Source of the DNA: Clostridia bacterium
GTDB lineage: Bacteria > Bacillota > Clostridia > Oscillospirales > CAG-272
Assembly: GCA_017621415.1 (NCBI GenBank)
Contig: JAGATD010000043.1
Location: 1 to 64,000, forward strand
Direction: 5' to 3'
Length of the DNA stretch: 64,000 nucleotides
The notes under the pieces are model-generated. The model did no database searches, had not been told where the DNA came from, and worked only from the letters and a program-made list of their open reading frames with translations. The position numbers were made by a program, and so were the translations under genes. Below are positions 44,018-52,681 of this stretch, one piece after another. Each line of letters opens with the position of its first letter. Within the stretch, counting starts at the first letter, position 1.

Positions 44018-44242
44018 TTAAGCCTTAGACTCGAGGTAATTAACAACATCGCCTACGGTAATAAAATTACGCAGATCGTCATCGTCAATTTCAACACCAA
44101 ACTTTTCTTCACAAGCATATACAAGATCAGCAAGCTCGAGAGAATTGATGCCGAGATCACCGGTAAGCTCAGCTTCCATAGTGATAGAATCAGCATTAAC
44201 ACCCAGTTCATCAACCATAAACTTCTTTAAAGTTTCGAACAT
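44018..44242 (-). CDS. acpP: Acyl carrier protein
   Basis: 74-residue acidic carrier of acyl chains. The phosphopantetheine-attachment serine is Ser34 in GINSLELADL; the usual Asp before it (DSL) is Asn here, a tolerated variant that occurs in some ACPs. The remaining helices (YACEEKFGVEIDDDDL) are typical of type II fatty-acid synthesis ACPs. It stands alone, away from fab genes, with its own promoter, as seen for additional or housekeeping ACPs in Clostridia. Strong GGAGGAAT ribosome site. Confidence 0.93.
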   Translation of the reverse strand: MFETLKKFMVDELGVNADSITMEAELTGDLGINSLELADLVYACEEKFGVEIDDDDLRNFITVGDVVNYLESKA

Positions 44243-44285
44243 AACTATTCCTCCTTTGTTAGTTTCGTCTGTCTACGCTTCAAAT

Positions 44286-44314
44286 ATAATACTATATCTT
44301 TCAAAATTTGTCAA
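44286..44314 (-). promoter_or_regulatory. Promoter of acpP
   Basis: TTGACA-N17-TATTAT on the minus strand, about 45 bases upstream of the start. Confidence 0.85.
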
Positions 44315-44426
44315 GAGTTTTTTGCTAAATCTTAACTTTTGAACCTAAAATCAGCAAAAAATATGTCAATTTTTGTATATAAACAATAAAATTATTTGTC
44401 ACAACAGTAAATTGACGGCAGCTTTA

Positions 44427-44455
44427 TTGACAAATATACTTACTTATGCTATCAT
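44427..44455 (+). promoter_or_regulatory. Promoter of the nfeD-SPFH operon
   Basis: TTGACA-N17-TATCAT, 32 bases upstream of the GTG start. Confidence 0.85.
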
Positions 44456-44487
44456 TAAATTGATAAAATTATACGGAGGTTTTGACT

Positions 44488-44910
44488 GTGATATACGGAT
44501 GGTATTGGATAGCTGTAATAGTTATCGCTATTATTGCCGAGCTTGCTACCGAGCAGCTTATTTCTATTTGGTTTGTTCCGGGCGCTATCGCTGCTGTGAT
44601 TCTTGACTTTTTCTACCCCTCGCTTGCGGCGGAGATAATTCTGTTTCTTGTTTTATCGGGTGCAGGCATTATACTTACAAAATTGTTCTTTACTAAACAC
44701 AAGGGTGATACAAGAACAAATATCGACGCAATTATCGGTGAAAGATGTATCGTAACCGAAAAAATCGATAATTTCGCAGGCTGCGGTCAGGCTCGTGTCA
44801 ACGGACAGATCTGGTCGGCGAGAGGCTCTGCCGAGAATGATGTTTTTGAGGTTGGCGAGTCGCTTACCGTTGTAGCTATTGAGGGTGTTAAGCTTATTTG
44901 TAAGAAATAA
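44488..44910 (+). CDS. NfeD-like membrane protein
   Basis: A 140-residue short-form NfeD protein: two or three membrane helices (about 5-65) followed by a soluble OB-fold (INAIIGERCIVTEKI-like segment to VVAIEGVKLICK). NfeD proteins partner with SPFH/stomatin proteins in membrane microdomains. The GTG start was chosen because GGAGG sits eight bases before it, while the TTG six bases upstream is too close. The SPFH gene follows after 47 bases, the usual pairing. Confidence 0.88.
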   Translation: MIYGWYWIAVIVIAIIAELATEQLISIWFVPGAIAAVILDFFYPSLAAEIILFLVLSGAGIILTKLFFTKHKGDTRTNIDAIIGERCIVTEKIDNFAGCGQARVNGQIWSARGSAENDVFEVGESLTVVAIEGVKLICKK

Positions 44911-44957
44911 ATTAAACACAAATGTGTATACTAATATAGAAAGGTTGGTAATTGATT

Positions 44958-45926
44958 ATGATTAACGGTTTTGCGCCGCTCCTTGCGGCTATGCCCATTC
45001 CTATTGTATTTGTTATTGTTTTACTTGCGCTGATAGTAATAGTATTGCTCTTAAATATTAAAATTGTTCCTCAGGCAACAGCTCAGGTTATTGAGCGCCT
45101 TGGCAGCTATACAAAAACCTGGCATACAGGTGTTCACTTTAAAATACCGTTTATTGAGCGCGTTGCAATGAAGATTACCCTTATGGAGCAGGTTGTTGAT
45201 TTTCCGCCTCAGCCCGTTATTACCAAGGATAATGTAAGAATGCAGATAGATACGGTTGTGTTTTATCAGATAACCGATTGCAAGCTTTATGCCTACGGTG
45301 TAACAAACCCGCTGATGGCAATTGAAAATCTAACCGCAACCACTCTTCGTAATATTATTGGTGAGCTTGACCTCGACCAGACCTTAACCTCGCGCGACAT
45401 TATAAATACAAAGATGCGCTCAATTCTTGACGAGGCAACCGACCCGTGGGGTATTAAGGTTAACAGGGTAGAGCTTAAGAACATCATTCCTCCAAAGGAA
45501 ATTCAAGACGCAATGGAAAAGCAGATGAAGGCGGAGCGCGAGCGCCGAGAGCTTATTCTTAAGGCGGAGGGAGAGAAGAATTCAACTATCCTTATCGCCG
45601 AGGGTAACAAGCAGCAGCTTATTCTTGCAGCTGAGGCGGAAAAGGAGTCTGCGATTTTAAGAGCCGAGGCGGCAAGAGAGGCTAAGATAAAGGAGGCCGA
45701 GGGCGAAGCTGAGGCAATTCTTAAAATCCAGGAAGCAACAGCCAGGGGAATAAAGATGATAAACGATGTCTCTCCAAGCGATGCCGTTCTTACCTTAAAG
45801 AGCCTTGAGGCTTTTGAAAAAGCAGCCGACGGCAAGGCAACAAAAATCATAATTCCCTCAAAAATACAGGGACTCGCAGGTCTTGCAAGCGCTCTTACCG
45901 AATCGGTTAAAGACACCGACGAATAA
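44958..45926 (+). CDS. SPFH/Band 7 (slipin/stomatin-like) protein
   Basis: A 322-residue membrane-scaffold protein: one N-terminal membrane helix (about 10-32), the SPFH domain (QVIERLGSYTKTWHTGVHF, then LRNIIGELDLDQTLTSRD), a long Ala/Glu/Lys coiled coil (about 185-265) and a short C-terminus (IIIPSKIQGLAGLA). Such proteins organise membrane domains and regulate membrane proteases; FtsH-associated HflK/C belong to the same superfamily. The ATG was chosen ten bases behind GGTTGG; a TTG two codons upstream is possible. Operon with the NfeD partner. Confidence 0.93.
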   Translation: MINGFAPLLAAMPIPIVFVIVLLALIVIVLLLNIKIVPQATAQVIERLGSYTKTWHTGVHFKIPFIERVAMKITLMEQVVDFPPQPVITKDNVRMQIDTVVFYQITDCKLYAYGVTNPLMAIENLTATTLRNIIGELDLDQTLTSRDIINTKMRSILDEATDPWGIKVNRVELKNIIPPKEIQDAMEKQMKAERERRELILKAEGEKNSTILIAEGNKQQLILAAEAEKESAILRAEAAREAKIKEAEGEAEAILKIQEATARGIKMINDVSPSDAVLTLKSLEAFEKAADGKATKIIIPSKIQGLAGLASALTESVKDTDE

Positions 45927-45953
45927 AATAGTTGAAGCTTATTTTAAGAAAAC

Positions 45954-45982
45954 AAAAAACCGCCTGAATTCAGGCGGTTTTT
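45954..45982. terminator. Bidirectional terminator between SPFH gene and tRNA genes
   Basis: Perfect palindrome AAAAACCGCCTGAA/TTCAGGCGGTTTTT; serves the SPFH operon on the plus strand and the tRNA pair on the minus strand. Confidence 0.9.
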
Positions 45983-45988
45983 AAATTA

Positions 45989-46066
45989 TGGGGTGAGATA
46001 TGGGATTCGAACCCACGGCCTCCAGGGCCACAACCTGGCGCTATAACCAGCTTAGCTAATCCCACC
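45989..46066 (-). tRNA. tRNA-His (GTG)
   Basis: Cloverleaf folds completely. The anticodon loop TTGTGGC gives GTG. The 5' end carries the extra G(-1) opposite C73, the identity element of tRNA-His, and acceptor GTGGGAT pairs with ATCTCAC. The T-loop is GTTCGAATC. CCA is encoded. Confidence 0.96.
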
Positions 46067-46071
46067 GCAAA

Positions 46072-46148
46072 TGGCGTGCCTTGAGGGACTCGAACCCCCG
46101 ACCTACTGCTTAGAAGGCAGTTGCTCTATCCAGCTGAGCTAAAGGCAC
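46072..46148 (-). tRNA. tRNA-Arg (TCT)
   Basis: Acceptor GTGCCTT/AAGGCAC, anticodon stem-loop CTGCCTTCTAAGCAG giving TCT, which reads AGA/AGG, T-loop GTTCGAGTC, discriminator G and encoded CCA. It is transcribed first, five bases before tRNA-His, from one promoter. Confidence 0.96.
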
Positions 46149-46167
46149 ATGCTTGACAACGACCATT

Positions 46168-46196
46168 ATTATAACAGAACATTTGTTTTTTGTCAA
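46168..46196 (-). promoter_or_regulatory. Consensus promoter of the tRNA-Arg/tRNA-His pair
   Basis: TTGACA-N17-TATAAT on the minus strand, 20 bases upstream of tRNA-Arg. Confidence 0.92.
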
Positions 46197-46336
46197 GACA
46201 TTTTTTCATTTTTTTATAAAAAAGTGCAAATTATGTACTAAATTATTTATAAGGGGTATCACACATTGCCCCTTGCGCATACCATTATATGGAAACATCA
46301 TATTATAAGCCGTATTTTATAAATTTTAATATTTTG

Positions 46337-46365
46337 TTGACAACGGTTGAATTTAGTGCTATAAT
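46337..46365 (+). promoter_or_regulatory. Consensus promoter of the small membrane protein gene
   Basis: TTGACA-N17-TATAAT, 32 bases before the ATG. It implies strong expression of the 87-residue product. Confidence 0.9.
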
Positions 46366-46396
46366 GTGATTGTAAATCTAACTTAGGAGGTTTGTT

Positions 46397-46660
46397 ATGG
46401 AGACTTTAAAGAAGTTTTTCCCGCTTTCATGGAAGTATTCTAACGATGTTGCTAACGTTATTATTGGTATAATCGTTCAGCTTGTTGTTGGTATTCTTGC
46501 AGGTGCGTTGATCTTCCTTTCCACCCTTATTGTCGGTTGGATTCCTGTTGTTGGCGCACTCGTTGGTTGGGTTCTTGGTATCATTGGCTCTCTTATTGAC
46601 GTTTATGTTCTTGCGGGAATTATCATCCAGCTCCTTGTTTTCTTCAAGGTTATTAAGTAA
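46397..46660 (+). CDS. Small two-helix membrane protein of unknown function
   Basis: An 87-residue, very hydrophobic protein with an N-terminal amphipathic segment (METLKKFFPLSWKYS) and two membrane helices separated by a Gly/Trp-rich turn (VGWIPVVGALVGWVLG). I know no established function. The strong AGGAGG ribosome site, perfect promoter and tight terminator show that it is a real, well-expressed gene. Location beside the tRNA and SPFH genes gives no further clue. Confidence 0.72.
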   Translation: METLKKFFPLSWKYSNDVANVIIGIIVQLVVGILAGALIFLSTLIVGWIPVVGALVGWVLGIIGSLIDVYVLAGIIIQLLVFFKVIK

Positions 46661-46665
46661 TTTTT

Positions 46666-46698
46666 AAAAAAAGATGCGGTTTTTTCCGCATCTTTTTT
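46666..46698. terminator. Bidirectional terminator between the small membrane gene and clpC
   Basis: AAAAAAAGATGCGG/CCGCATCTTTTTT with a six-base loop rich in T; works in both directions. Confidence 0.9.
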
Positions 46699-46710
46699 CT
46701 TTGTATACTT

Positions 46711-48999
46711 TCATTTTACAAGCAGTGTATCACTGATTTTATAGCTTAATTTTTCATTTTCGGCATCAATATCTATTTTTAAATCGCCGCTGTTCATTTT
46801 TTCAGATAAAAGACGGGCGATGTTATTTTCAATATCAGATGCAATCAGTCTAAGCAGGGGACGTGCGCCAAGCCCTTTTACCTCAGAGCTGCCGGCAATA
46901 TATTCTATTGCGTTTTCGGAAACATTAAGCTCTATGCCTCTGCTATCAAGCTTTCTTTTTAGTTCGTCGATTTTCGCTTTAGCGATAACCTTAAGTGCTT
47001 CCTTGTTTAACGGGGAGAAAACAACAATATCGTCTATACGGTTGATAAACTCACTTGAGAAGCTGCCTTTAAGGCGCTCTGCTGCGTTTTCCTTTTGTTT
47101 ATCTGCCGCAAACCCTATACCGCCCTTTGATGATAAGGAGCCTGCCGCATTTGATGTCATTACAATATATGTGTTTCTAAAATTGATTTTTCGCCCCTTA
47201 GAGTCGGTAATAAATCCGTTATCAAAAATCTGAAGCAGCAGGGAAATAACATCCGGGTGTGCCTTTTCAATCTCATCAAAAAGTACAAGTGAATTTGTAT
47301 GAAGCCTCACCCTTTCAAGAGCTGAGCCGTATTCCTCATATCCAACATACCCGGGAGCTGACCCGATAAGCTTTGATACTGAGAATGATTCGGAGTATTC
47401 TGACATATCAAACCGTATAAGCGAATCCTTGCCAAACATTTCATCAGCAAAAGCCGCGGCAAGGGCGGTTTTTCCAACTCCGCTCTCTCCGACAAACATA
47501 AAGATTCCACGGGGTCTGTCCTCAGCAGAAAGTCCGGATCGCGTTCGCCTTATCGCCACACCGAGCTTTTCTATGGCCTCGTCTTGGCCTATGATTTTTT
47601 GCTTCAGTCTTTTTATTATTTCATCGGTTTCATCAAAGGAATAAAGAGATATATCAAACCCCAGCATTTCGGACATTACATCTATTACCGTTTTTTCATC
47701 TACATTCGACGTCTTTATAGGCAAAACACAGCTCTGCTCAATTATATTATCTGTATTTGATGTTTTTAACACTTTATTCCTTTGGTTTACATTAGCCATA
47801 GCGCACGCTTCGTCAAGAATATCAATTGCCTTATCGGGAAAATGTCTGTCTTGAATATATCTGTTTGAAAGCTCTACCGCGGCAACAAGCGCAGAGTCGT
47901 CAATCTTTATTTTGTGATGCTCCTCGTACCGTCGGCTTATTCCTCTCATTATATCAAGCATTTCTTCCTTTTTCGGCTCATTAATTACAACAGGCTGAAA
48001 TCTTCGCTCAAGCGCTGAGTCCTTTTCAATATATTTTTTATATTCATCAAGGGTGGTGGCGCCGATTAGCTGAATGTTTCCTCTCGCAAGCTCGGGCTTC
48101 ATTATATTTGACGCATCTATCGCTCCCTCGGCTGAGCCTGCGCCTACAATACTGTGAATTTCGTCAATAAACAGAATTACCGACTTGTTTTTTGCCGCCT
48201 CGTCAAGAATGTTTTTTATTCTTTCTTCAAAATCGCCTCGGTATTTCGCTCCGGCAACCATTGCGGAAAGGTCAACCGATATTATAATCTTTCCAAGCAT
48301 GGAGGAGGGAACATCTCCCTTGGCGATTCTCTGCGCAAGTCCCTCAACAATTGCCGTTTTACCAACGCCGGCTTCTCCTATGAGGCAGGGGTTGTTTTTT
48401 CTTTTTCTTGACAGTATTCTTATAATACGGTCGGTCTCCTTTTCCCTGCCTATTACAGGGTCGTAAACCCCAAGGGCTGCCGCTGAGGTCATATTAACGC
48501 CGTATTTTGTAAGGTTCGGGATATTTATATTTGCTGGCTCTGCAATTTTTATAACCTCTCTTTGCGTCAGCCTTATATAACCTATAATATCATCCCGCAA
48601 AGCGGATATATTCGCATCGGATTTTAAAAGTATTCTTCCCGCAACACTGTCCTTTTCTTCAAGAAGAGCAGAGAGAAGATGCTCTGTCCCTGTAAGCTCT
48701 GTGCCATATTTTAAGGATATTTTATATGCCTCTTCAATTATTTTTCTAAGTCTTGGTGTAGTGTCATGAGAGGTAAGAGTACTCTTTGTTCCAAGTCCGG
48801 AATATTCCTTTATTGCGGCGCGGAGCATTTTATCGTTTATCTTATTCTTTGCCAGCAGCACCGCGGCATATGTTCCGGCCTCGGTGGCAAGAGCAAGCAG
48901 CAGGTGCTCGGTACCAATATACGTATGTCCGAACTCCTCGGCAAGAGTTACCGATTTGTTCAGTACATTTTCTGCCTTTTCTGTAAATTTACTACTCAT
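46711..48999 (-). CDS. clpC: Clp protease ATP-binding subunit (ClpC/ClpA type)
   Basis: Class I Hsp100 unfoldase of 762 residues that feeds substrates to ClpP. A Clp N-terminal double repeat (about 5-140, FGHTYIGTEHLLLAL twice) is followed by D1 with Walker A GEAGVGKT near 207-214 and D2 with GESGVGKT near 501-508. A loop with GGIGFA (about residue 625) matches the IGF/L tripeptide that docks on ClpP. The middle (M) domain that distinguishes ClpC of Bacillus is missing or very short: D1 leads directly through a Thr/Asn-rich linker into D2, so it is intermediate between ClpA and ClpC. McsA/McsB-CtsR partners are not adjacent. Confidence 0.92.
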   Translation of the reverse strand: MSSKFTEKAENVLNKSVTLAEEFGHTYIGTEHLLLALATEAGTYAAVLLAKNKINDKMLRAAIKEYSGLGTKSTLTSHDTTPRLRKIIEEAYKISLKYGTELTGTEHLLSALLEEKDSVAGRILLKSDANISALRDDIIGYIRLTQREVIKIAEPANINIPNLTKYGVNMTSAAALGVYDPVIGREKETDRIIRILSRKRKNNPCLIGEAGVGKTAIVEGLAQRIAKGDVPSSMLGKIIISVDLSAMVAGAKYRGDFEERIKNILDEAAKNKSVILFIDEIHSIVGAGSAEGAIDASNIMKPELARGNIQLIGATTLDEYKKYIEKDSALERRFQPVVINEPKKEEMLDIMRGISRRYEEHHKIKIDDSALVAAVELSNRYIQDRHFPDKAIDILDEACAMANVNQRNKVLKTSNTDNIIEQSCVLPIKTSNVDEKTVIDVMSEMLGFDISLYSFDETDEIIKRLKQKIIGQDEAIEKLGVAIRRTRSGLSAEDRPRGIFMFVGESGVGKTALAAAFADEMFGKDSLIRFDMSEYSESFSVSKLIGSAPGYVGYEEYGSALERVRLHTNSLVLFDEIEKAHPDVISLLLQIFDNGFITDSKGRKINFRNTYIVMTSNAAGSLSSKGGIGFAADKQKENAAERLKGSFSSEFINRIDDIVVFSPLNKEALKVIAKAKIDELKRKLDSRGIELNVSENAIEYIAGSSEVKGLGARPLLRLIASDIENNIARLLSEKMNSGDLKIDIDAENEKLSYKISDTLLVK

Positions 49000-49059
49000 T
49001 TTATCTCCGTATGGTTTCTTTTATCGTGATTATACCCGCCTCGCAAAGAAATAAAACAG

Positions 49060-49542
49060 TTAATATCCATTTTTTGGACTTATATTTTTACAGTCGGATA
49101 TAATTCTTGAATATAGCTCTTTATCAATTCCGCTAAAATTCTTGAGATTATATATCTGCCTTGTTTTTTCTATGCATAATTCGGTTTCTTTGGAATAATA
49201 GGGCGATGAATGCATTCGATGGAATATTCCGTAAAAATCTAATATTGCCGCTATTTTTTTGTTAATATCACGTATATTTTCACCGTAGCTGCCCGGAAGA
49301 AGCGGGAATTTCATATCATAATCGCTATCCTCCATAGCAATATAATCCTCATACAAAAGCTCAAAGGTCGCTCTGTCAACCACCCCCGATTGATTTATTC
49401 CCTTGTTTTTTTGAAATAATAATACCTCATTGCGAGTATTTTCATCATAAATGCCGCTTAGGGGAATATGATTATCCGAAATTTGAAACAAATAACGCTG
49501 TATTTCCTTAACAGCATTTCTTTTATCGCTTATATCGTACAC
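49060..49542 (-). CDS. Protein with two peptidoglycan-binding-like repeats, no signal peptide
   Basis: 160 residues with two PG_binding_1-like helical repeats (AVKEIQRYLF to ATFELLYEDY, and NIRDINKKIAAILDF to KELYSRIISD). The first repeat is well conserved (SGIYDENTRNEVLLFQKNKGI), the second degenerate. There is no signal peptide or catalytic domain. GTG start, with AAGGAG seven bases upstream. Located 12 bases downstream of the SpoIID-like gene, so it is co-transcribed. A role in spore cortex or coat is inferred from neighbours. Confidence 0.72.
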   Translation of the reverse strand: MYDISDKRNAVKEIQRYLFQISDNHIPLSGIYDENTRNEVLLFQKNKGINQSGVVDRATFELLYEDYIAMEDSDYDMKFPLLPGSYGENIRDINKKIAAILDFYGIFHRMHSSPYYSKETELCIEKTRQIYNLKNFSGIDKELYSRIISDCKNISPKNGY

Positions 49543-49554
49543 AAGTATGCTCCT

Positions 49555-50952
49555 TTATGATATATCGTATCCGGGATACTGTCCGGAGGCGGCTCTGTTA
49601 CCTGTATAAAGGTCGTCATATACACTTGTAACAGCATTCCAAGTTGGAGCCGAAACACGGTCGGGCTCTCCCGTAAGATTAAATATTTCTTTAAACACAC
49701 GAACCTGCTCTGCGGTTGCGCTTCCGAATATTCCGTCTACATTAACCTTTGGTATCTCGGGGTAGCTTTCGGCAATAAAGTTTAAATACTCCTGAAGAGC
49801 TCTTACATCGTTACCCTCGGTTCCGGGTCTCAGAATTCTGCCTGGAAAGGGAAGAATTCTGCCGCTGTAAAATTCATAATCAATTTCGGCAATAAAGCTT
49901 TGGTAAACGCTCTCAATTTTATTAAAAGTCTCTCTGTTAACCGCTCCTGTTTCAGGCAGACCGTAGGTTTTCTGAAAGGAGCGGACCGAAGCTTCTGTTA
50001 TTGGGCCGAACGAGCCGTCAAAGCCAGCGGATAAAACGCTCTGTACAAAAAGAGCAATGTAGCTTAAATAGTACTGTACGGTAAGCACTCCGTCACCCGT
50101 TGCGCCTGAGCTAAGCTCGCCTGTGTATCTTGATGTAATATCCTCAACCGTCAACCCCTCCGAGCTTACTGTATACAGCTTTTTCACCGCGTTATATATC
50201 GCCTGTATTCTATTCCAGGTTGCGCGACCCACAAGACCGTCGGGAGTTAGGTTAAATACCTCTTGAAATTTTCTTACACTGTTCTCGGTACTGCTGCCGA
50301 AAATACCGTCAACAGGATAGATTTTAGGTATTCCCGGGAAATTTGCGGATATTCTGTTAAGCCGCCTTTGTATAAGCTCAACCTCAAAGCCCGAGTCTCC
50401 GGCTCCTAAAGTAACAGAGGGAGCCAGGGCAGGGGAATCTCCTACAGGAACATTTTCTACAATACTTATATCATTACCGTAATATCTTTGCAAAATAGAG
50501 AAGTAATCGAGCCCCTCTTCCGCAAGTCTTACGCTGCCCCATTGCTCAAGTCCGTTGCAGCTGACCTCAACACCGTCGCAGAACTCGGCAAAAAGAGGCT
50601 CAATATTTCCGTCACGTCTTATATAGCTGTTGAATATCTCGTCAACAAGCTGCGAAATATTAGAATAAATTTCCCTTTGATATACATATGTCTGGTCGTA
50701 GGCAGGGGAATTTGTTATATCAAAGTTGTAGCCTCGGTTTCGGTAAAATCCGGTATAAAAGCGGTTAAGCGCAACCGAAATCTGTGCCAGAATATTTGCT
50801 CTCAAAGCCTCCTCGGGCCAGGTAGGATAAATTTCGCTTGATGCAACATTTTTTATGTATGATGCAAAGCTCTCTGTTACGTTCATAGCATCCGAATCGG
50901 GCGAGCCGAGATGTATAACGATTTCTTCGGGAATTATAGGTTCAAAAGCCAT
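49555..50952 (-). CDS. SpoIID-like domain fused to three peptidoglycan-binding repeats
   Basis: 465 residues. Residues about 25-130 resemble the SpoIID/LytB domain (SFASYIKNVASSEIYPTWPE, then EALRANILAQISVALNR and RGYNFDITNSPAYDQTYV), the lytic transglycosylase fold of engulfment. Three PG_binding_1 repeats follow (about 190-260, 275-345, 370-445), each with an FQ/FK.xxNL.xxG pattern. Unlike SpoIID it has neither a signal peptide nor a membrane anchor, so as read it stays in the cytoplasm, possibly the mother cell, from where coat proteins assemble. The catalytic Glu of SpoIID may be the one in ASSEIYP. AAAGGAG precedes the ATG. Confidence 0.75.
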   Translation of the reverse strand: MAFEPIIPEEIVIHLGSPDSDAMNVTESFASYIKNVASSEIYPTWPEEALRANILAQISVALNRFYTGFYRNRGYNFDITNSPAYDQTYVYQREIYSNISQLVDEIFNSYIRRDGNIEPLFAEFCDGVEVSCNGLEQWGSVRLAEEGLDYFSILQRYYGNDISIVENVPVGDSPALAPSVTLGAGDSGFEVELIQRRLNRISANFPGIPKIYPVDGIFGSSTENSVRKFQEVFNLTPDGLVGRATWNRIQAIYNAVKKLYTVSSEGLTVEDITSRYTGELSSGATGDGVLTVQYYLSYIALFVQSVLSAGFDGSFGPITEASVRSFQKTYGLPETGAVNRETFNKIESVYQSFIAEIDYEFYSGRILPFPGRILRPGTEGNDVRALQEYLNFIAESYPEIPKVNVDGIFGSATAEQVRVFKEIFNLTGEPDRVSAPTWNAVTSVYDDLYTGNRAASGQYPGYDIS

Positions 50953-50972
50953 TGTTTACTCCTTTGTTATTT

Positions 50973-51368
50973 TTATATCGGTGCAAGGTCTTCATTAGCG
51001 TTTATATTTCCTAATGGGTAATTTCCGCCACCCTGCGCAGACGGAATCATTGCTATAAGCTGCTCGGAATTTATTCCCTCAAATACAGGTACGTTGTATA
51101 ATCTTTTTGTAAAATATCCGTCCTTTACGATTTCTATGTCATAAACCGCAAAGGGAACCTCCGACGGAGACGGAGACTCGGACAGCTCTCTTGCAGGCGC
51201 AGGGAGGCTAACCCTGTCTGTAACTCCGTCTCTGTCTGTTAAGAGAGAGTATACTACATTGCGGTTTTCCTCCTCGGCGCCTCTTATTCTAACTATTGCC
51301 CCCTCCACAGGCAAAGCGCCTCCTGCGGTATAGGCCCTGACGGTCATATAACCTGTTTTGTTTAACAT
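50973..51368 (-). CDS. Ig-like/carboxypeptidase-regulatory-like domain protein
   Basis: 131 residues, beta-rich. The pattern GYMTVRAYTAGGALPVEGAIVRI, later DRDGVTDRVSLPAP and YDIEIVKDGYFTKRL, is that of carboxypeptidase-regulatory-like/CnaB-type beta-sandwich domains. No signal peptide or sortase motif. The start is the ATG seven bases after GGAGGT, which rules out an upstream ATG eight codons earlier. It heads a three-gene set with the two PG-binding-repeat genes; a structural spore-surface role is plausible but unproven. Confidence 0.7.
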   Translation of the reverse strand: MLNKTGYMTVRAYTAGGALPVEGAIVRIRGAEEENRNVVYSLLTDRDGVTDRVSLPAPARELSESPSPSEVPFAVYDIEIVKDGYFTKRLYNVPVFEGINSEQLIAMIPSAQGGGNYPLGNINANEDLAPI

Positions 51369-51427
51369 TTGAAATACCTCCTGCGTCAAAATTCGATTAT
51401 TTGTGCTTCTTTTTGGTGTTATTTCTA

Positions 51428-51456
51428 TTGACTTTACCGATTGAATAATATATAAT
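51428..51456 (+). promoter_or_regulatory. Promoter of prs
   Basis: TTGACT-N17-TATAAT, 40 bases upstream of the chosen start. Confidence 0.85.
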
Positions 51457-51496
51457 ATATGTGTATGACTATTTTATTTTGAATGGGAGATTTAAA

Positions 51497-52612
51497 ATGA
51501 GGGAAAATATGTACGGTGAGCTTAGTGTTATCGGCATGAAAGGCTGCGAGGAATTCGCAAATCAGGTTGATTTTTACCTTAAGGAGTGGCGTCGCCATGA
51601 TAATGACGGGACATTTCTTGTTGATGCTTGCTGCCCAAGATTCGGCAGCGGTGAGGCAAAGGGAACTATAAAGCACTCTCTTAGAGGAAATGACGTTTAT
51701 ATTATTTGTGACGTTTTTAACCACGGTGTAACATATAAGATGTACGGCAACACCGTTCCAATGAGTCCTGATGACCATTTCCAGGACCTTAAGCGTATTA
51801 TCGGCGCTATTGGCGGTAAGGCACGCAGAATCAGCGTTGTTATGCCTATGCTTTACGAGGGCAGACAGCACAAGCGCTCAGGCAGAGAGTCTCTCGACTG
51901 CGCTCTCGCGCTCCAGGAGCTTACAAGCATGGGTGTTACCAATATTATCACCTTTGATGCTCATGACCCCAGAGTTCAGAACTCTATTCCTCTTAACGGC
52001 TTTGAGGATGTCCGCTCCTCTTATCAGATGATAAAGGCAATGCTCCGCAAGTACCCCGACATCAACATTGACCCTGATACAACTATGATAATTTCTCCCG
52101 ACGAGGGAGGTATGGGCAAGTGTATGTACTACTCCTCGGTTATGGGTATCGACCTTGGTATGTTCTATAAGAGACGCGACTATTCTGTCATTATCAACGG
52201 CAAGAACCCCATTGTCGCTCACGAGTATCTCGGCCGTGATGTTAAGGATAAGGATGTTATCATTGTTGACGATATGATCTCCTCCGGCGACTCTGTAATC
52301 GATGTTGCGAAGCAGCTTAAGGACAAGGGCGCAAAGCGTATATTTGTATTTGCTACCTTCGGTCTTTTCTGCAACGGTCTTGAGAATATGGACAAGGCCT
52401 TTGAAGAGGGTGTTATAACTCAAATATTCACAACAAACCTTGTATACAGAACTCCCGAGCTTCTTGCCAGAGATTGGTACACCGAGGTTAATATGTGCAA
52501 GTATGTTGCATATATTGTTGATACACTCAACCATGACAGAACCATAAGCCACCTTCTTGATCAGTCCAAGAAGATCCATGCTGTTCTTGACAAGCATAAA
52601 TCCGGCAAATAA
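51497..52612 (+). CDS. prs: Ribose-phosphate pyrophosphokinase
   Basis: Makes PRPP from ribose-5-phosphate and ATP for purine, pyrimidine, His and Trp synthesis. 371 residues, longer and more divergent than classical Prs (about 315). It keeps RISVVMPMLYEGRQHKR (ATP loop, normally SARRITAVIPYFGYARQDRK-like), DAHD and the PRPP-binding VDDMISSGDS near residue 257. Extra residues lie in the N-terminal third and the C-terminus (LDQSKKIHAVLDKH). The start was set at the ATG behind GGGAGA rather than the longer upstream frame. This divergent Prs group is common in Clostridia. Confidence 0.9.
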   Translation: MRENMYGELSVIGMKGCEEFANQVDFYLKEWRRHDNDGTFLVDACCPRFGSGEAKGTIKHSLRGNDVYIICDVFNHGVTYKMYGNTVPMSPDDHFQDLKRIIGAIGGKARRISVVMPMLYEGRQHKRSGRESLDCALALQELTSMGVTNIITFDAHDPRVQNSIPLNGFEDVRSSYQMIKAMLRKYPDINIDPDTTMIISPDEGGMGKCMYYSSVMGIDLGMFYKRRDYSVIINGKNPIVAHEYLGRDVKDKDVIIVDDMISSGDSVIDVAKQLKDKGAKRIFVFATFGLFCNGLENMDKAFEEGVITQIFTTNLVYRTPELLARDWYTEVNMCKYVAYIVDTLNHDRTISHLLDQSKKIHAVLDKHKSGK

Positions 52613-52621
52613 TACATATTC

Positions 52622-52662
52622 AAGTGAGGCGCGCACTGTGCGCTGCGCCTCACTTCTTTTTT
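52622..52662 (+). terminator. Terminator after prs
   Basis: AAGTGAGGCGC/GCGCCTCACTT stem with internal GC-rich hairpin and CTTTTTT tail. Confidence 0.85.
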
Positions 52663-52681
52663 AGAAAAAGGGGGAGACTCC

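Noticed and set aside
45989-46148. tRNA genes as an attachment site for a mobile element
   Set aside because: No duplicated tRNA 3' end was seen nearby and the flanking genes are ordinary.
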